A stretch of 64,000 nucleotides of DNA from CAVVMA01 sp963788205 (lineage in GTDB: Bacteria; Desulfobacterota; Binatia; Binatales; Binataceae): NCBI GenBank assembly GCA_963788205.1, contig CAWBGG010000007.1, positions 744,001 through 808,000 of the forward strand. The letters run 5' to 3'. Of the stretch, positions 16,909-25,339 are shown piece by piece; positions within the stretch are counted from its first letter, which is position 1, and each line of letters starts with the position of its first letter. A model generated the notes under the pieces. That model worked only from the letters and a program-made list of their open reading frames with translations. It had not been told where the DNA came from and made no database searches. The position numbers and the translations under genes were made by a program.

Positions 16909-18662
16909 ACGGGACGGCCGACGGGGAAACCGATTGCGGGAGCCCTACCGGATGCACCGACCTGACGACCGATTCCAACAATTGCGGTACTTGCGGCAAC
17001 GTCTGCAATGGAACCGGCGAGAATGGAACTTGCCTGGGCGGCGTATGCGAGATGGGGACTCCTACGCCCACTCCCACCCCCGGGATTGTCATTCTGGCGC
17101 CGAGTCAGGTCGAATTGCTCGGCGTCCAGATCGGTGCCAGCCAGTCGCAGGTTCTGACGCTTACCAACGAGCAGCCCGGTGTGCCGCTCGACCTTACGGC
17201 GATTACGTTTACGGTCACCAACCCGCTCGGGGAACCTTCGGAATGGTCCGAAACCGATACCTGCGGAATAAACGGCACCGGCAGCATGACGTTAAGTCCG
17301 GACGGTGAGCCGGGTTCGCAATGCATGATTACGGTCACGTTCACGCCGACGGTGGGCGGCGACCAGATCGCTTCGGTGTCTGTCGCCAGTGATTACACCG
17401 GCGCCGCCCCATCCGTCGAATTGATCGGCAGCGCGCCCGCCCCGCCGACCCCAACTTCGACCTCGAGCTCGGGTGCCGGCGGGGCTGGGTCGCCGCCTGA
17501 CCCCGTGATCGCTCCGTCCAGTATCAATTTCGGTTCCGAAACCGTCGGTAATACGAGCGCCGCGCAGCCCGTGACCCTGACCAATGATTCGCAGATTACG
17601 CTGACCATCAACGCGTCGCCGGCTGCTGCACCTGCTCCGGCGGGCGTAGTAGTCACCGGGCCATTCACGATCGCTACCGACAGCTGCTCGGGCGTGCCAC
17701 TCACTACGCAGGGCAGCAGATGCACGGTCACGGTCGCGTTTTTTCCCATGGTTGCGGGTCCACAGACCGGAAACTTGACCTTCAATGACAATGCGGCCAG
17801 CAACCCTTTACACCCGCAGGCCGTGCAGTTGCTGGGAACCGGATCTTTCGCTACCCCGGCCCCGACGCCCAATGGTCCAATGCCTCCGATTCCGTCGATC
17901 TCGCCGTCGAGTATCAATTTCGAGACCGTGACGGTTGGCGTATCGAGTGCATCGCACACTGTGACCGTGACCAACCAGTCGCAGATTCCGCTGGCGATGG
18001 CATCACCTGCCACCAGCATCCTCGGCCCGTTCGCGGTTGCCACCGGCACCGACACTTGCTCAGGCGCGACGCTCTTGCAGAACGCCAAATGCGTCGTCAG
18101 CCTGACCTTCACGCCAACGGGACCAGGCGCGGTCAGCGGATCGGTGACCTTCATCGACAATGCGGAAACCAACGCTCTGAGTTCGCAGTCGGTGACGCTG
18201 ATTGGAGTTGGAACTTCTAGTACGCCCGTTCCCACCCCGGCTCCGGCCGGGCAGTCGCCAACCACGATGATCGTGCCCAGCGGTCTTACCTTCAGCGGCG
18301 TGCCGTTACAGACCGCGAGTGCGCCTCAGGCTGTGACAATAAAAAACACCTCGGGGTCGGCGGAACTTGACATAACCGCCGTCCAAATCACCAGCAGCAG
18401 CGGCGCCGCGGTCGCCGCGCAGTTCACCGAGATGGACAATTGCACGACCGCCCCGATCGGCCCGTTGGCGAGTTGCACGGTCAACGTGACCTTCACGCCT
18501 GCCAGCGCGGGCTCGCAGCAGGCAAGCCTCACCTTTGTCGACAATGTCCCGTACAACCCGACTGAGCCGGGCCAGAGTGTGACGATGGCCGGAACCGGAT
18601 TGGCGCCGTCAACGGCCACTCCGGTCGCGTCGAGCACGCCGCCCGGAATCGGGAAAATCTGA
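16692..18662 (+). CDS. Secreted choice-of-anchor-D-like repeat protein, C-terminal part (frameshifted)
   Basis: This frame becomes meaningful at about 16848 ('ATDCTDTGTICVSGACTCG') and continues the protein begun at 14164. It holds another Cys-rich 'DSNNCGTCGNVC' module, a Pro/Thr linker, and four successive ~110-residue Ig-like repeats, each with 'SSINF/TFSG...A.QPVTLTN' and 'C.VTVTFTP...' sequences typical of choice-of-anchor-D domains. The apparent ATG at 16692 and the first ~50 residues are out of frame. Restoring two single-base shifts (~16766 and ~16847) would give one product of about 1,500 residues. No anchor or sorting motif is seen at the C-terminus. Confidence 0.75.
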   Translation: MLGRHMHRMHGHHHGFQQLRRLRLRSAPQAKPARTAPALRWQPPYPAPQTAQATDCTDTGTICVSGACTCGMNGTADGETDCGSPTGCTDLTTDSNNCGTCGNVCNGTGENGTCLGGVCEMGTPTPTPTPGIVILAPSQVELLGVQIGASQSQVLTLTNEQPGVPLDLTAITFTVTNPLGEPSEWSETDTCGINGTGSMTLSPDGEPGSQCMITVTFTPTVGGDQIASVSVASDYTGAAPSVELIGSAPAPPTPTSTSSSGAGGAGSPPDPVIAPSSINFGSETVGNTSAAQPVTLTNDSQITLTINASPAAAPAPAGVVVTGPFTIATDSCSGVPLTTQGSRCTVTVAFFPMVAGPQTGNLTFNDNAASNPLHPQAVQLLGTGSFATPAPTPNGPMPPIPSISPSSINFETVTVGVSSASHTVTVTNQSQIPLAMASPATSILGPFAVATGTDTCSGATLLQNAKCVVSLTFTPTGPGAVSGSVTFIDNAETNALSSQSVTLIGVGTSSTPVPTPAPAGQSPTTMIVPSGLTFSGVPLQTASAPQAVTIKNTSGSAELDITAVQITSSSGAAVAAQFTEMDNCTTAPIGPLASCTVNVTFTPASAGSQQASLTFVDNVPYNPTEPGQSVTMAGTGLAPSTATPVASSTPPGIGKI

Positions 18663-18702
18663 GCGCGATCGCGCCGCCAAGCGGGCGATGCGAGGCGTGC
18701 CG

Positions 18703-18830
18703 CTAGTGCCGTTCCAACTACTTGCGCCTAAGCTGGGCGGTTCGAATGCACTACACCTGCGTGCTAATGAGCGAGCGGTATAAGCGCGTGGCCCGCTATA
18801 ATTCGGAACAACAAGTTGGAACGGCACTAG
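18703..18830. mobile_element. 128-bp MITE-like element with 17-bp terminal inverted repeats
   Basis: CTAGTGCCGTTCCAACT (18703-18719) recurs as its exact reverse complement at 18814-18830, with 94 bp between. The outer CTAG could instead be a palindromic target duplication, with 13-bp arms. The right arm overlaps the stop codon of the neighbouring minus-strand gene (18827-18829). The interior encodes nothing convincing. The loop is too long for a terminator. Confidence 0.5.
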
Positions 18831-19387
18831 GGCAGGAGTACCGCCCTGACCCAGGCGATAAAGCTGCGGCGGCGGGGCAAGCTGTGCGCCATCTGGTCGA
18901 GGTCGTCGGCCTCCGCGATCAAATCGCTGTGCGATTCGGGATCCTGGTAGATGCGATCGAGGATCGGTTTCTTGTCGCGCCGCGCGCGCCGATCGTCGCC
19001 GTTGACGCGCGCCTCAAGCGCCTCGCGCAGCGCGATAGCCTCAACCCGGAATGAGCCGTTGTAGTCGGCCTTGAGGTTAACCGCAACGTCGCCGGGATCG
19101 ACGTTGCCCCGCTTCCAGGCCAGGCGCATCTCGCGTTCGCGGCCCGCCGCATAGTGCCGCAGCCGGCTGGTGAATTCGACCACCCTGCGGCGCAGACCAA
19201 AGTTGGAAAACCGCCAGAACTGCGACCGTCCGCCGCCGATGCGCCGCGAGTAGTAGATCCCGAGCAGGAACGCGATCAGACATACGCCGAGCAGCGTCCG
19301 CCACGCTTCGAACAGCCTCGGCACATCATGCTGGATGCGGCCGGCGATATCGGCCAGCACCGCCTCGATATTTTGCCAAAAGGTCAT
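18827..19387 (-). CDS. Hypothetical single-pass membrane protein
   Basis: About 186 residues starting MTFWQNIEAVLADI. One membrane segment is visible near residues 29-45 ('LLGVCLIAFLLGIYYS'). The rest is highly charged (Arg/Asp-rich) and probably cytoplasmic. It contains 'FSNFGLRRRVVEFTSRLRHYAAGREREMRLAWKRG' and 'VNGDDRRARRDKKPILDRIY'. I do not recognise the family. A GTG six codons upstream is an alternative start. The stop codon lies inside the right arm of the inverted-repeat element, so the natural C-terminus may have been altered by it. Confidence 0.6.
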   Translation of the reverse strand: MTFWQNIEAVLADIAGRIQHDVPRLFEAWRTLLGVCLIAFLLGIYYSRRIGGGRSQFWRFSNFGLRRRVVEFTSRLRHYAAGREREMRLAWKRGNVDPGDVAVNLKADYNGSFRVEAIALREALEARVNGDDRRARRDKKPILDRIYQDPESHSDLIAEADDLDQMAHSLPRRRSFIAWVRAVLLP

Positions 19388-19607
19388 GCCCGCGAAGAAT
19401 ATCACAATCGCGGTAGGGGAAATCAGCCGGGCAATGGACCTTGCGTCGAGTAGGAGGAGCCGGCGCGACCCTTCACACGCCCGCGATGATCGTCTAGCCG
19501 CGGGCCTCGTAGCCCACGATCTCGACCGCGACGTTCCGCCGCCAATGCGGGTTTATCCGTGGGGCGCCATCGTCCCGACTCAATTCCATCCGCGGAACGA
19601 TTCGCGA

Positions 19608-20045
19608 ATGGCGCCGTCGGAAAAACCCGCGGCGCGGAATTTGCGCGGTGGTTTTGCAGCCCGCGAGACTTGGCACAACTTTGCGATTGAGGCTTTGCCG
19701 AAACCGGCAGCGCTCAAGTCGCCCCCGTACCTCTACACGTGTGTGCGCTGCAGGTGGAGCTTCCGGGTGAATGATCGTACCGGCTCGATAGTAACCCTGG
19801 ATGACGCCGGCCGCCCTTTGCCGGAACCCGAAAGCTCTCGACGCGCAGCGACCTTCACTAATGGTCCATGTCCTGCGTTTGGTCCTATCGGCAGCGGGTG
19901 CATTACTCAGCTAGAACCGTCCGGCTGGTTCGCTCGAATGCGGCATCGCCTCGCGCACCGATTGGAAGTGGTGCGGCGCTTCTGGAGCGGCGAGAAAAGC
20001 GGGCACATCCCGAAAGATTCGCACGCAACCATGGCGGCGCGGTGA
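19608..20045 (+). CDS. Hypothetical small protein with CxxC motif
   Basis: About 145 residues. The middle carries 'YLYTCVRCRWSF', a CxxC pair that looks like half a zinc ribbon, followed by 'VNDRTGSIVTLDDAGRPLPEP' and 'ATFTNGPCPAFGP', where further Cys residues could complete a metal site. The frame runs upstream to 19335, but that part is antisense to the neighbouring gene and Arg-rich, so ATG 19608 is preferred although its Shine-Dalgarno is weak. The function is unknown. The Cys-rich core looks selected; the extremities may be noise. Confidence 0.45.
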   Translation: MAPSEKPAARNLRGGFAARETWHNFAIEALPKPAALKSPPYLYTCVRCRWSFRVNDRTGSIVTLDDAGRPLPEPESSRRAATFTNGPCPAFGPIGSGCITQLEPSGWFARMRHRLAHRLEVVRRFWSGEKSGHIPKDSHATMAAR

Positions 20046-20341
20046 TTTGCCCGATGCGCTGAACGTGCGAGGGACCAGCGCGTTCTTCTTCAACGAGAGG
20101 TGGGTCCGGACGACCCTTGCGGGCTCTCTGTTCGTGTTGCGGCTAGCTCTGGCGCGGCCGTTCGCATGATTGACGCACCTAATGCCCGACACGAAATTCA
20201 TTTGAGGAAGCAGCCGGTCTTGAGTATTGTGCCAGCTTTCAAGATTGATTGGGGCTTCTCGAAAATGCGCGGGGCGATCTCGATCGACCGCGGCGCTCGC
20301 TGAAATCTTGCGCGATCACGTTTTGCAGGGGAGGACCACTG
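20046..20341 (+). other. amtB upstream region
   Basis: About 300 bp without a convincing gene. It ends in a strong Shine-Dalgarno (GGGGAGGA) just before the amtB ATG at 20342. I could not find a sigma-54 promoter with correct GG-N10-GC spacing, which would have been expected for nitrogen-controlled transport. Confidence 0.4.
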
Positions 20342-21670
20342 ATGTCGTTGGCATCTCGTTGGAGACCGATCATTTGGCTGGCAGCCGCAGCATCCGTTCC
20401 GATGCTGGGTGCTCCAGCACACGCCGCTGACTCGGCTGCGGTCAACGGTGCCGATACCGCTTGGCTGCTGACCTCGGCCGCGCTTGTGCTGATGATGACT
20501 ACGCCCGGACTCGCGCTCTTCTACGGGGGAATGGTGCGGCGCAAGAATGTGCTCGCGATCTTGATGCAGAGCTTCATTCTGGCCGCGCTGGTCTCGATAC
20601 AATGGATAGTGTTCGGCTACAGCCTGGCCTTCGCTCCCGGCAATGCCTTCATCGGCGGATTGCAATGGCTGGGCCTGAGCGGTGTCAGCGCGAGCGTGCC
20701 TTATCCGGACTACTCGGCCACCGTCCCTCATCAGGCGTACATGATCTACCAGTGCATGTTCGCCGTCATCACGCCCGCCCTCATCACGGGAGCGGTCGCC
20801 GAGCGGATTTCGTTTCGGGGCTTTCTAGTCTTCAGCCTGCTGTGGATGACATTCATCTACGATCCGCTGGCGCATTGGGTATGGGGCGCGGGCGGATGGC
20901 TGCACAACATGGGCGCGCTGGACTTCGCCGGCGGCACGGTGGTCCACATATCGTCCGGCGTCTCGGCGCTGGCCGCGATTCTGATGATCGGCAAGCGGCG
21001 CGGTTATCCGGGCGAGCCGATGCCCCCGCATAACCTGACGCTGACGCTCACGGGCGCGGGATTGTTGTGGGTCGGATGGTTCGGATTCAACGCCGGCAGC
21101 GCGCTTGCTGCCAACGGGCTTGCGGTCTCGGCTTTTGTCGCAACCAACACCGGTGCGGCGGCCGCGGCGCTGTCGTGGGTGTTCACGGAATGGATGATCG
21201 GGGGCAAACCGACCACGCTGGGTGTCGCGAGCGGCGCCGTCGCGGGGCTAGTCGCGATCACGCCCGCCGCCGGCTACGTCGGTCCGATGTCGGCGCTCGC
21301 GATTGGCGCAGCCGCAGGCTCGCTCTGCTACTTCGGCGTGCGAATGAAATCGCGGTTTGGTTACGACGACGCGCTCGACGTGGTGGGTGTGCACGGACTG
21401 GGCGGGGCCTTTGGCGCCATTGCCACGGGCTTGTTCGCCAGCACCGCAGTCAATGCGGCGGGCGCCAACGGCCTTTTCTTCGGCAATCCCGCCCAGTTGA
21501 TGATCCAGCTTACGGCGGTGCTCGCCAGCATATCGTTCGCCTTCGTCGGCAGCCTGATCCTGCTCAAGATTGCCGACGCCCTGGTGGGACTGCGCGTCAG
21601 CGACGAGATCGAAACGACGGGCCTGGACATCAGCGAGCACGATGAGAGCGCATACGTATTGGAGGCGTGA
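20342..21670 (+). CDS. amtB: Ammonium transporter (Amt/MEP/Rh family)
   Basis: A 442-residue membrane protein. A cleavable signal (ending 'APAHA') is followed by ~11 transmembrane helices that conduct ammonia/ammonium. Signatures include 'TAWLLTSAALVLMMTTPGLALFYGGMVRRKN', 'DFAGGTVVHISSGVSALAA' and 'GWFGFNAGSAL'. The twin-histidine pore residues are probably in 'DFAGGTVVHI' and 'DVVGVHGLGGAFG'. The start at 20342 is favoured by a GGGGAGGA site and by the signal peptide. No PII gene (glnK) is adjacent, which is unusual. A GC-rich hairpin separates it from the convergent ABC transporter genes. Confidence 0.95.
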   Translation: MSLASRWRPIIWLAAAASVPMLGAPAHAADSAAVNGADTAWLLTSAALVLMMTTPGLALFYGGMVRRKNVLAILMQSFILAALVSIQWIVFGYSLAFAPGNAFIGGLQWLGLSGVSASVPYPDYSATVPHQAYMIYQCMFAVITPALITGAVAERISFRGFLVFSLLWMTFIYDPLAHWVWGAGGWLHNMGALDFAGGTVVHISSGVSALAAILMIGKRRGYPGEPMPPHNLTLTLTGAGLLWVGWFGFNAGSALAANGLAVSAFVATNTGAAAAALSWVFTEWMIGGKPTTLGVASGAVAGLVAITPAAGYVGPMSALAIGAAAGSLCYFGVRMKSRFGYDDALDVVGVHGLGGAFGAIATGLFASTAVNAAGANGLFFGNPAQLMIQLTAVLASISFAFVGSLILLKIADALVGLRVSDEIETTGLDISEHDESAYVLEA

Positions 21671-21738
21671 GGTTTCAGTCACGAGCCAAATGCCTCGCGG
21701 CGTGAAACACGGGCCATAGTCGCTGGTACCTTCGTCGC

Positions 21739-21775
21739 GGGCCGGCGGGGTCGCCCCCGGCGCGTACGCCGGCCC
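21739..21775. terminator. GC-rich hairpin between convergent genes
   Basis: GGGCCGGCG (21739-21747) pairs with CGCCGGCCC (21767-21775), with a smaller inner GGGG/CCCC pairing. It sits between the amtB stop and the stop of the ABC ATPase. No clear U-tract follows, so it may be a bidirectional terminator or a dispersed intergenic palindrome. Confidence 0.4.
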
Positions 21776-21812
21776 TACTTCGGAGCAGGAGAAGGCGAAC
21801 CGGTGAGGGCGC

Positions 21813-22511
21813 CTAGATCGGCGCGAGCAACCGGGCCAGGCCCGGCGTCGCGGGATGGGCCGTGATCTCCGGCCACGATCCCTGCTGGACTATCCGGCCC
21901 GACTCGAGCACCGCGGCGCGGCCACACAGCCGCTCGAGAATCTCCGCTCGATGATCGACGGCGATGAGCGTGAAGGCCAAACTCCGCTGCCACTCCAGCA
22001 GGTCGTCGATAAGTTCGCTCATCGTCGGCCGGTCCAGCGCCGTGAATGGCTCGTCCAGGAGCACCAGCGGCGGCCGCCGCGCCAGCATCCGGGCCAGCGC
22101 CACGCGTCGCGCCTGCCCGCCCGAAATCAGCCGCGCGCGCTGATTCCAAATCGCTTCCAGACCCAGCCGATGGCGCAGCTCTTCGACCCATGGCGCGGCC
22201 GCCTCACGCTCATGATTGCGCAGGCCAAAGCCGACATTTTCCGCGACGGTGAGATGCGGGAACAGCCAATCACTCTGCGTGAGATACGCGATCGCGCGCC
22301 GATAGAGCGGCAGGTTGGGCGGGAACAGGACCGCGCCGCCCAGCCTAATCTCACCCGCATCGGGAGTCGCCAGGCCCGCCAGGCACGACAACACCGTGCT
22401 CTTGCCGGCGCCCGACGCGCCGAACAGTCCCAGCCGTTCGCCGCGCTGAAGGCGAATCGTCACGTCCAGCACGAACGCGGGGCGCGCCTTCACGATATGG
22501 GCTTCAAGCAT
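21813..22511 (-). CDS. ABC transporter ATP-binding protein (molybdate/tungstate type)
   Basis: A 232-residue ATPase that powers the adjacent permease. Walker A is 'GLFGASGAGKST', the signature is 'ISGGQARRVALARML', Walker B is 'PLVLLDEPFTAL', and the switch histidine is in 'LIAVDHRAEI'. It lacks the C-terminal mop (oxyanion regulatory) domain of canonical ModC and so resembles the shorter WtpC/TupC-like or ModF-less forms. Its start overlaps the permease stop by 8 bp, so they are translationally coupled. Confidence 0.88.
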   Translation of the reverse strand: MLEAHIVKARPAFVLDVTIRLQRGERLGLFGASGAGKSTVLSCLAGLATPDAGEIRLGGAVLFPPNLPLYRRAIAYLTQSDWLFPHLTVAENVGFGLRNHEREAAAPWVEELRHRLGLEAIWNQRARLISGGQARRVALARMLARRPPLVLLDEPFTALDRPTMSELIDDLLEWQRSLAFTLIAVDHRAEILERLCGRAAVLESGRIVQQGSWPEITAHPATPGLARLLAPI

Positions 22512-23274
22512 GTTCCCTGCGTCCCTGCGCCAGCAGATGAATCAACCACGGCAGCGGCAGCGAGGTAAGCAGAAAAACGATCAGCAGCGGCAGCACCGCG
22601 GGCATCCCCGCGTCCTGCAGGTTCACCCAAATCTGCACCGGCATACCGGCTGGATAGTAGGCGGTCACCACCACCGCTCCGAACTCGCCGAGCGCGCGCA
22701 CCCATGCCAGGCTCAGCGCCGCGGCCAGCCCCAGCCGCGCCAGCGGAAACGTCACCCGGCGAAACACTTCCGACGGCCGCAGCCCGAGCAATCCGGCGAT
22801 AACTTCAAGGTCGCGCGGGACGGCCGCCAGCGCCGCGCGCGCCGCCACGATATAATAGCCGATACTGACGTAAACCTGGGTGCCGACGAAGGCGGCCGCG
22901 CTGTTGCTGGTCGGCACGCCGATACGCAACAGCCACGATCCGATCGTGGTCGTCGGCCCAAAGGCGAGCGACAGCAGGATACCCATCGCGAGCGCCGGCA
23001 TCAGCACCGAGACCAGCACCGCAGCCTCCCATATGATGGACTCGGACCCACGATGGCGCGCCAGATGCCACGCCACCGGCGTTCCCAATAGCACATCGAT
23101 AACTATGGCTATTCCAGTGAGTAGTAAAGAAACTTCAACCGCCGACGCGGTCGAGCCGGCGATCGGGCCGTCCCATTGCCAGGCGCCGACCGGCGCGAGC
23201 AGGCCCGCCATCGGATAGAGCAGGGCCGCGACGAACCCGACCATGCCCGCGCGGGCCCACCAGACCGATCGCAC
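22504..23274 (-). CDS. ABC transporter permease (molybdate/tungstate type)
   Basis: About 256 residues and 5-6 membrane helices. The EAA loop is visible as 'LEVIAGLLGLRPSEVFRRVTFPLARLGL', and 'VRALGEFGAVVVTAYYPAGMPVQIW' is typical of ModB/WtpB. The open frame runs up to 23346, but its first ~24 codons lie inside the inverted-repeat element at 23288-23446. GTG at 23274, preceded by AAGGGA, is a more natural start, and ATG at 23244 is another option. The element therefore separates this gene from the binding-protein gene upstream in the same operon. Confidence 0.85.
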   Translation of the reverse strand: MRSVWWARAGMVGFVAALLYPMAGLLAPVGAWQWDGPIAGSTASAVEVSLLLTGIAIVIDVLLGTPVAWHLARHRGSESIIWEAAVLVSVLMPALAMGILLSLAFGPTTTIGSWLLRIGVPTSNSAAAFVGTQVYVSIGYYIVAARAALAAVPRDLEVIAGLLGLRPSEVFRRVTFPLARLGLAAALSLAWVRALGEFGAVVVTAYYPAGMPVQIWVNLQDAGMPAVLPLLIVFLLTSLPLPWLIHLLAQGRREHA

Positions 23275-23287
23275 AGCGGCCCGTCCC

Positions 23288-23446
23288 TTAGCAGGGTGTT
23301 GAGAAAGTAAGACTAAGTGAGTTGGAGAAATGTACGCTCTCAACACCCTGCATGAAAACTGGCTTCCTTCCTTAATCTTCTCTCCCTCTGGGAGAGATAA
23401 GAGTGAGGGAGCAGGCTGTGAAAATCCTTTTTCAACAGCCTGCTAG
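23288..23446. mobile_element. MITE-like composite inverted repeat inside the oxyanion-transport operon
   Basis: The outer ends TTAGCAGGGTGTTGAGAAAG (23288-23307) and CTTTTTCAACAGCCTGCTAG (23427-23446) are inverted repeats matching at 17 of 20 positions. Inside are three hairpins: a perfect 14-bp pair at 23291-23304/23338-23351, TCTCTCCC-TCT-GGGAGAGA near 23380, and one at 23410-23444. There is no transposase. The right end supplies the TAG stop of the binding-protein gene and the left end abuts the permease ribosome binding site. The structure fits a non-autonomous element; the parent insertion-sequence family is not established. Confidence 0.6.
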
Positions 23447-24372
23447 GGAATCAACGCGGCCGCATCACCGGGGTCGTCATAATGATAGGAGGAAAATATG
23501 CCGCGCGCCTCGGGACCCGACAACCAGTCGACGAAGCGTTTCGCGAGCGCCGGCTCGGGCGCGTCATTCAGGACCGTCGCGTAGAAAACCAGCGGCGCAG
23601 GATGGAGCTGCTTGCCGTTCAGAGTGACGGTGGCCTTGCGATACTGCGGCTCCATTGCGGCGTCGCCGAGGTTGATTTCCTTCGGCAGCGGCAGGTAGGG
23701 GAGCCCCATCGCGGCGGGTTGAGTGTTGTAGGCGGAGCTGGCGTCGAGTTGTCCGGCTTGCAGGCGCGCCATCACCTCGGGTTCCTGGAAAATCTGCTCC
23801 CGATTTATCTGCGCTCCCAAAATCTTATCCGCCAGTTGCGGCTGCTGATAGTAACTCGCCGCGAGCTGCATTGTGAAGATGATATTGAGTCCCTGCGGGT
23901 CGGTGTTCGGATCGGTGCGTCCGAAACGCAGCCCCGGCGTTTCGAGGATCTGCCACCACGGTTCGGCGTTCGGCTGATTGGCCTGCGCGAACAATGGCGC
24001 GAAGCGGCCGCGCGGACTGTATGCGATCACCATCTCGGTGCGCGCGACCGCAATCGCTTTCGCCGCCTTGCCGGCCTTCAGAACGATCCGCATCGGACCC
24101 GGCGTGACCGCGATGAACACGTCGGGCCGGATACTTCCGGCGGCGATAAGATTTGCCAGCCCGGTGGAACCTTGCGCGCGCCCGCGCAGTTCCGCTCCCA
24201 GCGAACTGGCGATCGCGGAACGCATCGCAGTGTCCATCATCGAGCCCATCGAGCCCGCGTATGCGACCTCGAGCGGCGTCAGCGGGTCTGCGTGCGCAGA
24301 GCGAGCCGCAGAGAGCGCCAAACCGAGCGCGAGCGCGATCAGGCGGAACGCTCGGCGCCGGCCAGTGGTCAT
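23443..24372 (-). CDS. Periplasmic substrate-binding protein, tungstate/molybdate type
   Basis: A 309-residue exported binding protein. The signal peptide covers residues 1-28 (ends 'ARSAHA'). 'LEVAYAGSMGSMMD' at the start of the mature protein, 'LRGRAQGSTGLANLIAAGSIRPDVFIA', 'TEMVIAYSP' and 'RTDPNTDPQGLNIIFTMQLAA' match WtpA/ModA-like oxyanion binders. The last codon and the stop lie within the right end of the MITE-like element, so the C-terminus may differ slightly from the ancestral one. It is followed by the permease and ATPase. An outer-membrane protein gene precedes it by 19 bp on the same strand. Confidence 0.87.
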   Translation of the reverse strand: MTTGRRRAFRLIALALGLALSAARSAHADPLTPLEVAYAGSMGSMMDTAMRSAIASSLGAELRGRAQGSTGLANLIAAGSIRPDVFIAVTPGPMRIVLKAGKAAKAIAVARTEMVIAYSPRGRFAPLFAQANQPNAEPWWQILETPGLRFGRTDPNTDPQGLNIIFTMQLAASYYQQPQLADKILGAQINREQIFQEPEVMARLQAGQLDASSAYNTQPAAMGLPYLPLPKEINLGDAAMEPQYRKATVTLNGKQLHPAPLVFYATVLNDAPEPALAKRFVDWLSGPEARGIFSSYHYDDPGDAAALIP

Positions 24373-24391
24373 GTTCGCGTGGACCGCGGCC

Positions 24392-25309
24392 TCAGAACGG
24401 AAGCCGGGCCGACAGGATCCACTCGTTGTGATAGTGGGCGTATGTCGTCACCGCAACCTGCATCCCGGCTCCGACCGTAAGCCCGAGGTGGTCCAGGAGC
24501 GGGAAACGGCCAAGCACTACTCCGGGAGTGAGGTACACCTGGTTCTTGCCGGCGTGCTCGCCGTCGGGGTACCAGGTGTAGTTCACCTCGAACTCCGGCC
24601 AAATGACTTTGAAGAGCCGATACTGAAAGGCAGTATTGTAGGCCAGCGGCATCCCGAGCCGGTCCAGCCCACCGTCGGGGAAGGTTACGCCGACTGTGCT
24701 CTGGAAATCGAAATCGCCGAAGCCCTTGCCGAACGCGATCGTCGGCGTATACATCCCGTGTCCCTCGCTATTGCCATTGGTGCCGGTCGGTGCCTGGAAC
24801 CCCATGAAGAGCGAGAGGATATAGTTTCCGTTCTCCTCATCGGCCGAGAGCAGGCGGTATTTCACCAGCGCCGTCCAGTCGCCGAAGCTGTCCGAGCCAC
24901 GCCCCGCGACGCCCGCCTTGCCCTGCGCTTCAAACGCGGAATAAGCAGAGAGCCCGAGGATCACTTCCACCCTGTCCCACGGAATCAACTCGAGTCCCTT
25001 GCCACCGCCGAAGTTGATCGTGGACTCACCGTGCGGCATCGCCTGGAAGAGCTGGTCGTAACGGAATTCCTGCTCCAGGCGCGGCGTAACCGTGACCAAC
25101 GGCGTGATCCAGTGAGGTTGCTCGGCCTTGGCCGCGTCCGAGCGCACGAGCCAGTCGGCCAAGTAGCTCTCGACCGCCGGCAATACGGAGTCGCTGCCGC
25201 TCGCCCCTGCCTCCGCGCGGCATCGCGGGGCGGCTGCGAGCGTGAGCACCATAGCGCCGGCAACGATCGCGGCGCCGCGAGACCACGATGATAGGCATGT
25301 GATTTTCAT
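24392..25309 (-). CDS. Outer-membrane beta-barrel protein, operon partner of the oxyanion transporter
   Basis: About 305 residues. An N-terminal signal (residues ~8-33, ending 'APRCRA') is followed by alternating amphipathic strands, and the protein ends in '...NEWILSARLPF', a terminal Phe that fits outer-membrane insertion. Segments such as 'VTVTPRLEQEFRYDQLF' and 'SLFMGFQAPTGTNG' resemble the transporter-like MetA-pathway/phenol-degradation barrel superfamily. ATG 25309 is chosen because it starts just before the signal peptide. It is the first gene of the unit with the binding protein, permease and ATPase, which suggests an outer-membrane port; that role is inferred. Confidence 0.7.
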   Translation of the reverse strand: MKITCLSSWSRGAAIVAGAMVLTLAAAPRCRAEAGASGSDSVLPAVESYLADWLVRSDAAKAEQPHWITPLVTVTPRLEQEFRYDQLFQAMPHGESTINFGGGKGLELIPWDRVEVILGLSAYSAFEAQGKAGVAGRGSDSFGDWTALVKYRLLSADEENGNYILSLFMGFQAPTGTNGNSEGHGMYTPTIAFGKGFGDFDFQSTVGVTFPDGGLDRLGMPLAYNTAFQYRLFKVIWPEFEVNYTWYPDGEHAGKNQVYLTPGVVLGRFPLLDHLGLTVGAGMQVAVTTYAHYHNEWILSARLPF

Positions 25310-25339
25310 ACTGCGATGGGTTATGCCACTATACGAGAC

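Noticed and set aside
18722..19054. 110-codon plus-strand frame starting MRLSWAVRMHYTC
   Set aside because: It begins inside the inverted-repeat element and then runs antisense to the membrane-protein gene. It shows no family features.
20150..20166. Possible sigma-54 promoter before amtB (GGCGCGGCCGTTCGC)
   Set aside because: The GG and GC elements are separated by 11 rather than 10 bases, which is not tolerated by sigma-54.
23291..23351. Inverted repeat as a plain terminator
   Set aside because: The 33-nt loop is too long, there is no U-tract, and related sequence recurs at 23427-23446 to frame a larger repeat, so an element fits better.
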